Source: CAMDHY01 sp046156265 (GTDB taxonomy: Bacteria > Pseudomonadota > Alphaproteobacteria > Rhizobiales > Segnochrobactraceae). Taken from it: a DNA stretch of 64,000 bases. The stretch's first letter is position 1. Each line of letters starts with the position of its first letter. The position numbers were made by a program, and so were the translations under genes. Location: NCBI RefSeq assembly GCF_046156265.1, contig NZ_JAWDIR010000011.1, forward strand, positions 1,054,001 to 1,118,000, written 5' to 3'. Of this stretch, positions 30,618 to 38,734 are shown piece after piece. The notes under the pieces are model-generated. The model did no database searches. It was not told the DNA's origin and saw only the letters and a program-made list of their open reading frames with translations.

Positions 30618-31330
30618 CGGGCGGCTCCATAGCCCCGGCCGAAGCGGGTCTCGAGTTTCGACAGGCCGATCGACGAGATGATCGACAGCGCGAGGTAGAT
30701 CAGCAGCGCCACGAGGTAGAAGAAGAACGGCTGCTTCGTCGCGCCGACGGCGATGTTCGTCATGCGCAGGAGGTCGTTCAGCGCGATGACGGAAACGAGC
30801 GAGGTGTCCTTCAGGAGGACGAGCCAGAGGTTGCCGAGCGCTGGCAGGGAGAGGCGGATGAGCTGCGGCAGCACGACGACGAACCAGGTGGTGGCGCGCC
30901 GCATGCCAAGCGCGTCGCCCGCCTCGAACTGACCCTTGCCGATGGCGCGGATGGCGCCGACGAAGGCCTCGCTGGCATAGGCTGCGAACACCATGCCGAG
31001 GGCGAACATTCCGGCGACGAAGCTGTTCACCTCGACCTGCGCGTTCGGCGCGACGAGGCTGACCACCCGCTGCAGCAGCACCTGGCCGCCATAGTAGATG
31101 ATGAAGAGGGTGAGCAACTCCGGCAGGCCGCGGAAGACGGTGGTGTAGGTCTCGCCGATGAAGCGCAGCCAGCGCCGCTCGGAGACCTTCGCCAGCGCGA
31201 TGAAGAAGCCGAGCACCAGGCCGAACGGCACGGTCGCCACGGCGAGCCGGATGGTCATCCAGGTGCCGGCGGCGAGCTGGTCACCCCAGCCGTCCGGGCC
31301 GAACGACAGGAGTGAAAGGAAGTTGTCCAT
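30614..31330 (-). CDS. Polar amino-acid ABC transporter permease (HisQ-like)
   Basis: 238-residue permease of the HisQ/ArtQ type. N-terminal amphipathic start (FLSLLSFGPDGWGDQLAAG) and first helix TIRLAVATVPFGLVLGF; EAA-type loop FEAGDALGMRRATTWFVVVL. It sits between the substrate-binding protein gene and the second permease and overlaps the latter by 4 bp. The two permeases would form the heterodimeric channel. Confidence 0.92.
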   Translation of the reverse strand: MDNFLSLLSFGPDGWGDQLAAGTWMTIRLAVATVPFGLVLGFFIALAKVSERRWLRFIGETYTTVFRGLPELLTLFIIYYGGQVLLQRVVSLVAPNAQVEVNSFVAGMFALGMVFAAYASEAFVGAIRAIGKGQFEAGDALGMRRATTWFVVVLPQLIRLSLPALGNLWLVLLKDTSLVSVIALNDLLRMTNIAVGATKQPFFFYLVALLIYLALSIISSIGLSKLETRFGRGYGAAR

Positions 31331-31402
31331 CGGCGCGTCGCCCCCCGGTCCGCTGGGACGACGGCCGGCGTGGATCGCCGGCCGCCGTCAGACGATGGAT
31401 CG

Positions 31403-32179
31403 TCAGTAGACGTCGAAGGGGAAGTACTTGTCGTTGATCTTCTTGTAGGTGCCGTTGGCGATGATCGCCGCGATCGCCGCGTTGAACTTCTCCTTGAGCT
31501 CCGGGTCGTCCTTGCGCAGCGCGATGCCGGCGCCCTCGCCGAAATACTGGACGTTGCGGATCGGCTCGCCAACCTCCTTGCAGCACTTGCCGTCTTCGGT
31601 CTCGTTCAGCCACGAGTAGAGGACGACGGAGTCGGCGAGGATGCCGTCGAGGCGACCGTTGGCGAGGTCGAGATTGGCCTCGTCCTGGCTCGGATAGAGC
31701 TTGACGTCGGAGTCCTTGTACATGTCCTCGAGGTAGGTGGCGTGGGTGGTCGCCGACTGTGCGCCGAGCGACTTGCCGGCGAGGGCGGCCGGGCTCGTGT
31801 CGGTGATGCCGCCTTCCTTGTTCGTGATGAACTGCGCCGGCGTGTTGTAGTACTTGTTGGTGAAGTCGACCGTCTTCTTGCGCTCCTCGGTGATCGACAT
31901 CGAGGCGACGATCGCGTCGTACTTGTTGGCGAGCAGGGCCGGGATGATGCCGTCCCAGTCCTGGGCGACGAAGGTGCACTTCACCTTCATCTCGTCGCAG
32001 AGCGCCTTGGCGATCTCGATGTCGAAGCCCTGCAGCTCATTGTTGGAATCGAAGTAGTTGAACGGGGCGTAGGCGCCCTCGGTGCCGATGCGCACCTCCG
32101 TCCAGTCCTTCGCCCCCGCGGTGCCCGCGGCGGCGATGACGATTGCGGCCGCTGCCGCGAGACGGCTGACGATCTTCAT
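31403..32179 (-). CDS. Periplasmic amino-acid binding protein (HisJ/ArgT-like)
   Basis: 258-residue SBP family 3 protein. Signal peptide MKIVSRLAAAAAIVIAAAG, cleaved around AGA-KDW. The mature part has YAPFNYFDSNNELQGFDIEI, then the conserved disulfide pair ALCDEMKVKCTF seen in HisJ and LAO-binding proteins, and VASMSITEERKKTVDFT. A basic amino acid (Arg, His, Lys, ornithine) is therefore the likely ligand by family. ATG 32179 has a GAGGGG Shine-Dalgarno. It is first in the operon, 72 bp before the permeases. Confidence 0.93.
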   Translation of the reverse strand: MKIVSRLAAAAAIVIAAAGTAGAKDWTEVRIGTEGAYAPFNYFDSNNELQGFDIEIAKALCDEMKVKCTFVAQDWDGIIPALLANKYDAIVASMSITEERKKTVDFTNKYYNTPAQFITNKEGGITDTSPAALAGKSLGAQSATTHATYLEDMYKDSDVKLYPSQDEANLDLANGRLDGILADSVVLYSWLNETEDGKCCKEVGEPIRNVQYFGEGAGIALRKDDPELKEKFNAAIAAIIANGTYKKINDKYFPFDVY

Positions 32180-32347
32180 GGAAACCCCTCTTCCGGTTCG
32201 TTCGGGTCCGGATGCGATTGCTTCGCCTCGGGGCGCCCGCCGACTGCAGCCGCGCCTGCAAGCGAAGCGGGCGGCGCGCCGCGGGGCGCCGGGCACATCT
32301 TCCCATCATTCATTTCGCCGACGCAACCGGCGGGGGCCGGAATTGCG

Positions 32348-33028
32348 TCAGGGCGGAGAGGGGAGGGCCGAGAGAGCCGCTTCGGCGGCGGCGAGATCGG
32401 CCGGGGTGTTGAGGTTCTGCAGCGGATCGTTGCCGCGGCCGGCGAGGACGAGCGGCGGTATGTCGACCGTGTGGACGGTGTGGCGGGCGAGGAAGGACCG
32501 GACGCGGCGGTCGTCACCGGCGAGGAAGGCGGCAAGATCGTCGGCAAGGCCGGACGGCAGCAGCGCCACGGTGTGGTGGACGCGGCCGCCCGTGGCGGCG
32601 ACGGCGATCTCGTCGCCCATGACGGCGGCTGACAGCCGGGCGACGATGTCGGCCGGCAGCAGCGGGGTGTCGACGGGCACGGTGAGGAGGCGAGGGGCAC
32701 CGCGCTCTGCCGCCCAGCGCAGGCCGGCGAGCACGCCGGCGAGCGGACCTTCGCGGGTGCCGAAGGCGTCGGTCAGCACGGTAGCGCCGGAGGGCATTGC
32801 GGCGGCGAGGTCTGGCGCTCCGCCGGTGGCGAGGCGGGCGGCGGTCTCGCGATCGAGGGCGACGGCCAGCGCGGAGACCTGCGGCGCGAGCCGCGCGGCG
32901 ACGTGGGCGAGCAGCGGCCGGCCGGCGAGGGGAAGCGTGCGCTTGTCCGCCCCCATCCGCCGCGAGGCGCCGCCGGCGAGGATGACGCCGACGATGTCGG
33001 ATGGGGCGGTGGGGCGGGGCGGTGGCAT
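32348..33028 (-). CDS. mobA: Molybdenum cofactor guanylyltransferase MobA
   Basis: 226-residue nucleotidyltransferase attaching GMP to molybdopterin to form the bis-MGD precursor. N-terminal GTP-binding motif VILAGGASRRMGADKRTL, then GPLAGVLAGLRW and the metal-binding Asp region VPVDTPLLPADIV. The C-terminal DPLQNLNTPADLAAAE is typical of the family. Length is slightly above the usual 195-215 because of Ala-rich insertions. Together with moaA (37.1 kb), moeA and moaC (43-45 kb) it supplies Moco-dependent oxidoreductases not present here. Confidence 0.93.
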   Translation of the reverse strand: MPPPRPTAPSDIVGVILAGGASRRMGADKRTLPLAGRPLLAHVAARLAPQVSALAVALDRETAARLATGGAPDLAAAMPSGATVLTDAFGTREGPLAGVLAGLRWAAERGAPRLLTVPVDTPLLPADIVARLSAAVMGDEIAVAATGGRVHHTVALLPSGLADDLAAFLAGDDRRVRSFLARHTVHTVDIPPLVLAGRGNDPLQNLNTPADLAAAEAALSALPSPP

Positions 33029-33100
33029 GGGGCACAGTCGAACGCTGCCGCCCGCAGCGCAAGGCGCACGAGGTCAAGCGCCACACCGAAGAGCGTGGCA

Positions 33101-33129
33101 CCCGACCCTCCCCCCGTGGGAGGGTCGGG
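33101..33129. repeat. 12-bp perfect hairpin, CCCTCCC-type dispersed repeat
   Basis: Arms 33101-33112 and 33118-33129 (CCCGACCCTCCC and its complement) around a five-base loop. Together with the hairpins at 33237-33275 it frames a GC-rich block resembling the CCCTCCCC-bordered dispersed repeats of alphaproteobacteria. Confidence 0.55.
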
Positions 33130-33236
33130 CCGCGCAGCGGACCGGGGAGGGCCGCCGTCGGCGCAGCCGGCGGCGGTGCGACGGTTTGGCAGTCTCAGGC
33201 GCCGTACCGCCGCGCTCGCGCGCGGCGGACCCCTCC

Positions 33237-33275
33237 GGCCGGCTTCGCCGGCCACCTCCCCTACAAGAGGGGAGG
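33237..33275. repeat. Pair of adjacent hairpins closing the mobA-mrp repeat block
   Basis: GGCCGGC-TTC-GCCGGCC (33237-33253) is immediately followed by CCTCCCCT-ACAAG-AGGGGAGG (33255-33275). The CCTCCCC border mirrors that of the hairpin at 33101. Confidence 0.5.
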
Positions 33276-33420
33276 AAAGGCACGGCGGCGGCGACGCTGT
33301 GCTCCCCCCCGCACGGCCCGCTCGACAAGCGTTGACCGCGGCGCGCGAGTGGCTAGGGTCCGGCCGAACACGCCGCGCGGCCGGGCCACGGCCGCGGCAG
33401 AGCGAACGCCGGGAGCCGCC

Positions 33421-34563
33421 ATGACCGTCACCAGGGACGCCGTCCTCGAGAAGCTGAAGGGCATCCCGGCTCCGGCCGGCGGCGAACTCGTCTCGTCGGG
33501 AGCCCTGTCGGACGTCGCCATCCGCGACGGCGCGGTGGCGCTGTCGATCACCATCCGCCCCGACCAGGCGGCCGCTTACGAGCCCGTTCGGCGCCGGGCA
33601 GAGGGGGCGATCCTGTCGATCCCCGGTGTGACCCGGGCGACGGTGGCGCTGACGGCGGAAGCGGCGGCGGGTGCTCCGCGGGCCGGTGGCCACTCGCACG
33701 GTCCCGGCGGCCATTCGCACGGGCCGGCCCCGGCGGCGCAGGCTGGCCCGGCCCCGAAGATGGGCCTTCCGGGCGTCGGTGCGATCATTGCCGTCGCCTC
33801 CGGCAAGGGCGGCGTCGGCAAGTCGACGACAGCCGTCAACCTCGCGCTGGGTCTCGCGGCGGCGGGGCAGCGCGTCGGCATCCTCGACGCCGACATCTAT
33901 GGGCCGTCGATCCCCAAGCTGCTGGGCCTGAAGGGCCGGCCGGAACTGATCGCCGGCAAGGTGCTCCGCCCACTCGTCGGCCACGGGCTGAAGGCGATGT
34001 CGATCGGCTTCCTCATCGAGGAGGAGACGCCGATGGTGTGGCGCGGGCCGATGGTGGTCGGCGCGCTCCGGCAGATGCTGAACGAGGTCGACTGGGGCGG
34101 GCTCGACGTGCTCGTCGTCGACATGCCGCCCGGCACCGGCGATGTCCAGCTGTCGCTCGCCCAGCAGGTGCCGATCGCCGGCGCCGTCATCGTCTCGACG
34201 CCGCAGGACCTGGCGCTCGCCGACGCCCGCAAGGGGCTCGCGATGTTCCGCAAGGTCGACGTGCCGATCCTCGGCATCATCGAGAACATGAGCTACTTCC
34301 TCTGCCCGCACTGCGGCGAGCGCTCGGAGATCTTCGGCCACGGCGGCGCGCGCTCGGAAGCCGCGCGGCTCGGTGTGCCCTTCCTCGGCGAGATCCCGCT
34401 GGCGCTGTCGATCCGCGAGCATTCCGACGACGGCCGGCCGATCGTCGTGCACGAGCCCGATGGCGCCTATGCGGGTGCCTACAAGGCGATCGCGCAGAGC
34501 GTGCTGGCAGCGCTCGCCGGCGGCAGCGGTCGCCGCGCGCCGCCGCGCATCGTCATCGAGTAG
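33421..34563 (+). CDS. mrp: Mrp/NBP35-family iron-sulfur cluster carrier ATPase
   Basis: 380-residue cytosolic P-loop ATPase that carries and delivers Fe-S clusters. An N-terminal MIP18/FeS-assembly domain (residues about 1-80) is joined by a His-rich linker (GGHSHGPGGHSHGPAP, about residues 88-105) to the NBP35 core. The core shows deviant Walker A ASGKGGVGKSTTAVNLA, DADIYGPSIPKLLG, MPPGTGDVQLSL, and the cluster-binding CPHC within ENMSYFLCPHCGERSEIFG. ATG 33421 is the natural start. The repeated HSHG linker suggests metal binding beyond the CxxC. Its 3' end overlaps convergent hxlR by 11 bp. Confidence 0.95.
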   Translation: MTVTRDAVLEKLKGIPAPAGGELVSSGALSDVAIRDGAVALSITIRPDQAAAYEPVRRRAEGAILSIPGVTRATVALTAEAAAGAPRAGGHSHGPGGHSHGPAPAAQAGPAPKMGLPGVGAIIAVASGKGGVGKSTTAVNLALGLAAAGQRVGILDADIYGPSIPKLLGLKGRPELIAGKVLRPLVGHGLKAMSIGFLIEEETPMVWRGPMVVGALRQMLNEVDWGGLDVLVVDMPPGTGDVQLSLAQQVPIAGAVIVSTPQDLALADARKGLAMFRKVDVPILGIIENMSYFLCPHCGERSEIFGHGGARSEAARLGVPFLGEIPLALSIREHSDDGRPIVVHEPDGAYAGAYKAIAQSVLAALAGGSGRRAPPRIVIE

Positions 34564-34975
34564 GCGGCGACGCGGCCACCCGGTCCGCCGGGGTGCCGGA
34601 AGACCGCGTCTCGTCGCGCCCGTCGAAGCGGCGGCGCGCCTCTTCCACCTGAAGGCGGTTGCGGATCGCCCAGTCGGACAGTTCGCCGAGGGTCACGATC
34701 AGCGTGCGGCCGAGCTCGGTCAGCTCGTAGTCGACGCGGGGCGGGATCGACGGCGTGACGGTGCGCGTGACCAGCCCGTCGCGCTCGAGGCCGCGCAGCG
34801 TCAGCGTCAGCATGCGCTGGGAAATCCCGCCGATGGTGCGCCTGAGCTCGTTGAAGCGCATCGGGCCAGCCGACAGGAACGCCACCACCATCACCGTCCA
34901 CTTGTCGCCGACGCGGGCGAGCACGTCGGCGACGGCACGGCAGTCGGTGGAATCGTGCTGGTCAGGAACACGCAT
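34553..34975 (-). CDS. HxlR family transcriptional regulator
   Basis: 140-residue winged-helix regulator of the HxlR/YodB type: VLARVGDKWTVMVVAFLSAG, then RFNELRRTIGGISQRMLT, and the wing region VDYELTELGRTL. A single Cys (CRAVADVLARVGDKW, near residue 12) is in the position of the redox-sensing Cys of YodB/HypR-type members, so quinone or electrophile sensing is plausible. ATG 34975 is chosen over a much longer frame because it starts directly at the domain. Divergent from azoR, its likely target; its last 11 bp overlap mrp. Confidence 0.92.
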   Translation of the reverse strand: MRVPDQHDSTDCRAVADVLARVGDKWTVMVVAFLSAGPMRFNELRRTIGGISQRMLTLTLRGLERDGLVTRTVTPSIPPRVDYELTELGRTLIVTLGELSDWAIRNRLQVEEARRRFDGRDETRSSGTPADRVAASPPTR

Positions 34976-35038
34976 GGTACCGGGGTTCCGAAAATGTGCC
35001 TTCTTGCGGGCCGCGAGGGCAGTCTCCAATCTAGCGTC

Positions 35039-35055
35039 GGTTACAGAATGTGACC
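35039..35055. promoter_or_regulatory. Candidate HxlR operator in the hxlR-azoR gap
   Basis: GGTTACA-GAA-TGTGACC: two seven-base arms, six of seven positions symmetric, in the middle of the 187-bp divergent gap. It is 64 bp from the hxlR start and 108 bp from the azoR start, a good position to control both. Confidence 0.4.
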
Positions 35056-35162
35056 AGTGCCCAGCGACGTCGATGCGCGCGACGGCGACCGCCCTGCGGT
35101 CGGCGAAACCTTCCGCGCGCCCCATCGCGACCGGCACGGCTCGAACCGACGGAACACCCCTG

Positions 35163-35786
35163 ATGTGCAAGATCCTTCTCGTCCTCTCCAGCCCGCGCGG
35201 CGAGGCCTCCCACTCGACGCGCGTGGCGCGGGAACTGGTCGGCAGCCTGACGGCGAACGACCCCGGCGCCGATGTGATGGTGCGCGACCTCGCGGCCGAG
35301 CCGCTGCCACACCTCGACGGTGGCCTTCTTGCCGCCCTCGGCACCGAGGCCGCGGCCCGCACGCCGCAGCAGGCCGAGGCGGTGGCGCAGTCCGACGGCC
35401 TCGTCGCCGAGTTGTTCGCCGCCGACACCATCGTCATCGCCTCGGCGATGATCAATTTCGCGCCGACCTCGACACTCAAGACCTGGTTCGACCATCTGCT
35501 GCGCGCCGGCGTCACCTTCCGCTACGACGAGAGCGGGCCACGCGGGCTGGTGAAGGGCAAGAAGGCCTACCTGGTGGTGGCGCAGGGCGGGGTCTACTCG
35601 CAGGGCCCGGCGAAGCCGTTCGACTTCCAGGTGCCCTACCTCCGCCACGTGCTCGGCTTCATGGGCATCACCGACGTCGAGGTGATCGCAATCGAGGGCA
35701 TCGCGTTCGGGCCCGAGATGGCCGAGAAGGCCGTGCAGGCGGCGCTGGAGCGCGTCTCGTCCATGCCGGCTCTCGTGGCTGCCTGA
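35163..35786 (+). CDS. azoR: FMN-dependent NADH-azoreductase/quinone reductase
   Basis: 207-residue flavodoxin-fold enzyme reducing quinones or azo compounds by two electrons. The FMN phosphate loop is at the N-terminus (SSPRGEASHSTRVAREL), the substrate/FMN region is MINFAPTSTLKTWFDHLLR, and VAQGGVYSQGPAKPFDFQ plus YLRHVLGFMGI are typical of AzoR. ATG 35163 is the first codon of the domain; the longer upstream frame overlaps hxlR. Divergence from an HxlR regulator is a classic arrangement for electrophile-inducible reductases. Confidence 0.92.
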   Translation: MCKILLVLSSPRGEASHSTRVARELVGSLTANDPGADVMVRDLAAEPLPHLDGGLLAALGTEAAARTPQQAEAVAQSDGLVAELFAADTIVIASAMINFAPTSTLKTWFDHLLRAGVTFRYDESGPRGLVKGKKAYLVVAQGGVYSQGPAKPFDFQVPYLRHVLGFMGITDVEVIAIEGIAFGPEMAEKAVQAALERVSSMPALVAA

Positions 35787-35825
35787 CCACGCATCGGCCC
35801 GCGCGCTTGATTGCCGGCGGGCGCC

Positions 35826-37034
35826 TCAGCGCCCGTCGCCGCGCACGAACTGGCCGACGAGAACGGCCAGCGCCCCTGCCACCAGCATCGGCGCGAGCAC
35901 GGGCCAGACCGTTCCGGGCCACAGCCCGGCGTCGAGCAGCGCCCCGACCAGGACCGTCGTCGCCGCAGCGAGGCTGATGTGGAAGGCTCCGGTGAGGCCC
36001 GAGGCGGCGCCGGCCAGATCCGGCCGGACGCTCACTGCACCCGCAATGGCGCTGGGCAGGCAGACGCCGTTGCCGATCGAGACGAGGACCATCGCTCCGA
36101 AGAACCAGATCGGCTGGTTGGCGCCGAGAACCGCGGCGAGACCCATCAACGGCAGCGCGGCGAACGCGATCAGGTTGCCGAGGTGGATCATCCGCGGGAT
36201 GCCGACGCGCGCGGCATAACGGCCGGACAGGAAGTTGCCGATGATGTAGCCGATCGACAGCAACGCCGAGTAGGCGCCATAGACCGCCGGCGAGATGCCG
36301 AGCACGGTCGGGGCGATGTGCGGCGCGCCGCCGATGAAGGCGAAGAACACCGCCGAGGCGAGCGCCGCGGTGCCGGAGAACTTCCAGAACGCGGGTATCG
36401 CCAGCAGCGACCCGAAGGAGCGCAGCATCGCGCCGACCCGGATCGGCGTGCCGGCGCGCGGGTTGGTCTCGTGGAGCGATATGAGTGCGAACACAAACGT
36501 TCCGACGCCGAACACGCACATCGCCGCGAACGTCGCCCGCCAGTCGAAGATCTCGCTGAGCACGCCGCCGATGCCGGGCGAGATCGCAGGGGCGATCGCC
36601 ATGCCCATCGTCACGTAGCCGATCATGCTGGCCGACCGTTCGCGGTCGAAGCAGTCGCGCACGATGGCGCGCGACAGCGTCATGCCGGCGCTCGAGCCGA
36701 ACGCCTGCACGACACGGGCGACGAGCAGGACCTCGATCGTCGGCGCGAAGACGCAGACGAGACTGCCGAGGATGTAGAGAACGAGCCCGACCAGCAGCAC
36801 CGGCCGTCGGCCGTAGCGGTCGGACAGGGGGCCGTGCACCAGCATGCCGACGGCGGTGGCGGCGAGATAGAGCGAGATGGCGAGCTGGACCGTCGTGGTG
36901 TCGGTGTCGAGATCGATCCGCATCGCCGGGATCGCCGGCATGAACATGTTGATGCCGACCGGCTGCAGCGCCGCGATGGCGACGAGCACGGCGATCGGCG
37001 GGGCGGCGATCGCCACCGGCGACGGAGAATTCAT
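35826..37034 (-). CDS. Bcr/CflA family multidrug MFS transporter
   Basis: 402-residue 12-helix drug:proton antiporter. Loop 2-3 motif A is HGPLSDRYGRRPVLL, and the family feature GINMFMPAIPAM lies in helix 1. Motif C-type residues appear in GMAIAPAISPGIGGVL, the antiporter signature of helix 5. Bcr/CflA members export bicyclomycin, sulfonamides, chloramphenicol or cysteine; the substrate here is unknown. It is convergent with azoR and lies downstream of moaA on the same strand, 55 bp away. Confidence 0.93.
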   Translation of the reverse strand: MNSPSPVAIAAPPIAVLVAIAALQPVGINMFMPAIPAMRIDLDTDTTTVQLAISLYLAATAVGMLVHGPLSDRYGRRPVLLVGLVLYILGSLVCVFAPTIEVLLVARVVQAFGSSAGMTLSRAIVRDCFDRERSASMIGYVTMGMAIAPAISPGIGGVLSEIFDWRATFAAMCVFGVGTFVFALISLHETNPRAGTPIRVGAMLRSFGSLLAIPAFWKFSGTAALASAVFFAFIGGAPHIAPTVLGISPAVYGAYSALLSIGYIIGNFLSGRYAARVGIPRMIHLGNLIAFAALPLMGLAAVLGANQPIWFFGAMVLVSIGNGVCLPSAIAGAVSVRPDLAGAASGLTGAFHISLAAATTVLVGALLDAGLWPGTVWPVLAPMLVAGALAVLVGQFVRGDGR

Positions 37035-37089
37035 CGGGCTCTCGATCGGGTGGCGCCGGCTGACGGCGGTGGAGACGGACGGGCGGTGG

Positions 37090-38145
37090 TCAGCCGCCCG
37101 TCACCGACATGTGGCGGGAGACGGAGGGGCCGCCGGCGCGGGCGATGACGAAGTCGTGCCCCTTCGGCTTGCGGGCGATCGCCGCGGTGATAGCGGCGTT
37201 GAGGAGGTCGTCGCCCTCGGAGGCGCGCAGCGGTGCGCGCAGGTCGGCCGCGTCCTCCTGACCGAGGCACATGTAGAGCGTGCCCGTGCAGGTGACGCGG
37301 ACGCGATTGCAGGATTCGCAGAAATTGTGGGTCATCGGCGTGATCAGGCCGAGGCGCCCACCGGTCTCGGCGACCCGCACATATCGGGCCGGGCCGCCGG
37401 TCCGGTAGGGAATCTCCTCAAGCGTGAAGCGCTCGGCGAGGCGCGCCCGCACCGTGTTCAGCGGCAGGTACTGGTCGGTGCGGTCGTCGCCGATCTCGCC
37501 GAGCGGCATCGTCTCGATGAGCGTCAGGTCGTAGCCGCGACCGTGGCACCAGGTCATCAGGTGCTCGATCTCGTGCTCGTTGACGTCCTTGAGCGCCACT
37601 GCGTTGATCTTGATCTTGAGGCCGGCCGCTTCTGCGGCGGCGACGCCCTCCAGCACCCGGTCGAGATCGCCCCAGCGGGTGATGGCGCGGAACTTGTCGC
37701 GGTCGAGGGTGTCGATCGAGACGTTGACGCGGCGCACGCCGATGTCGGCGAGCTCGGCGGCATACTTGCCGAGCTGCGAGCCGTTGGTGGTGAGCGTCAG
37801 CTCCTCGAGCGCGCCCGTTTCGAGATGGCGGCCGAGGGCGCGGAACAGGCTCATGACGTTCTTGCGAACCAGCGGCTCGCCGCCGGTGATGCGCAGCTTG
37901 CGCACGCCCTGGGTCACGAAGGCGGAGCACAGCCGGTCGAGTTCCTCGAGCGACAGAAGGTCCCGCTTCGGCAGGAACGCCATGTCCTCCGACATGCAAT
38001 AGACGCAGCGGAAGTCGCAACGGTCGGTCACGGAGACGCGCAGGTACGTGATCGAGCGGCCGAACGGATCGACCAGGCTCGGCGCTGTGGCAGGCCCGTT
38101 CGGCACGGGGGGGCGGCCGGGGCCGATGTCGGCGTCTCGCAGCAT
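37090..38145 (-). CDS. moaA: GTP 3',8-cyclase MoaA
   Basis: 351-residue radical-SAM enzyme starting molybdopterin synthesis from GTP. SAM cluster CDFRCVYC near residue 39, ITGGEPLVRKNV, VSIDTLDRDKF, and the second cluster NFCESCNRVRVTCTG...YMCLG. The essential C-terminal Gly-Gly (SVTGG) is intact. ATG 38145 (MLRDADIGPG) is chosen; the frame is open further but reads shadow of the DUF971 gene. MoaC is encoded 7 kb away with MoeA. Confidence 0.95.
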   Translation of the reverse strand: MLRDADIGPGRPPVPNGPATAPSLVDPFGRSITYLRVSVTDRCDFRCVYCMSEDMAFLPKRDLLSLEELDRLCSAFVTQGVRKLRITGGEPLVRKNVMSLFRALGRHLETGALEELTLTTNGSQLGKYAAELADIGVRRVNVSIDTLDRDKFRAITRWGDLDRVLEGVAAAEAAGLKIKINAVALKDVNEHEIEHLMTWCHGRGYDLTLIETMPLGEIGDDRTDQYLPLNTVRARLAERFTLEEIPYRTGGPARYVRVAETGGRLGLITPMTHNFCESCNRVRVTCTGTLYMCLGQEDAADLRAPLRASEGDDLLNAAITAAIARKPKGHDFVIARAGGPSVSRHMSVTGG

Positions 38146-38281
38146 CCTGCTTCGCTCCCGTGGCGTCCGAAACCGGCGGCCGGAGGACGTTCCGGCCGAC
38201 ACTTCGCCGCCCGCGGCGGTTGGCCCGCCGCGCTTGCGCTGATATTGCCATTCGAGAGCGGCACGGCAAGGGGAAAGCCCG

Positions 38282-38647
38282 ATGGCGGACGAGCAGAGCT
38301 GGCCGGTGGAGATCCGCCTGAAGAGCGGACATCGCACGCTGGCGGTCACCTATGACGACGGCGCCGCCTTCGAGATTCCCGCCGAGATGCTGCGCGTGAT
38401 GTCGCCTTCGGCCGAGGTGCAGGGCCATTCCGCGGCCGAGCGCATCACCGTCGGCGGCAAGCGTGACGTGGAGATCAGGGCCGTCGAGCCGGTCGGCAAC
38501 TACGCCGTGCGGCTGCAGTTCAGCGATGGCCACAGCACCGGCATCTTCACCTGGGGCTACCTGCGCCGCCTCGGCGCCGACCGCGAGGCGCTGTGGTCGG
38601 CCTATCTGACGGAGCTCGCCGCGAAGGGGCTGTCCCGCGACCGCTGA
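38282..38647 (+). CDS. DUF971 domain protein
   Basis: 121-residue protein consisting almost wholly of a DUF971 (gamma-butyrobetaine-hydroxylase N-terminal-like) domain: EIRLKSGHRTLAVTYDDG, then MLRVMSPSAEVQGH, and NYAVRLQFSDGHSTGIFTWG at the end. In plant HCF101 this domain is fused to an Mrp-type Fe-S carrier, so a role in Fe-S biology is plausible. An mrp gene lies 3.7 kb away and the Fe-S enzyme MoaA is divergent next door. There are no cysteines in it. Confidence 0.9.
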   Translation: MADEQSWPVEIRLKSGHRTLAVTYDDGAAFEIPAEMLRVMSPSAEVQGHSAAERITVGGKRDVEIRAVEPVGNYAVRLQFSDGHSTGIFTWGYLRRLGADREALWSAYLTELAAKGLSRDR

Positions 38648-38734
38648 GCCTCAGGCCGCCGGCAGCTCCCGTCGGAGCTTGGCCAGCGGCCCCATCGTTC
38701 GCGCCTCCGGCGACCGTCCCCCGCCGCTGGCGGC

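Larger units (their letters stand above)
33029..33420. other. 392-bp intergenic region with strong GC hairpins
   Basis: No credible gene; it separates the divergent mobA and mrp genes. The middle (33101-33275) is filled with long GC inverted repeats, described separately. The last 140 bp (33280-33420) must carry the mrp promoter and RBS (GGAGCC just before ATG), with no clear -35/-10. Confidence 0.5.
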
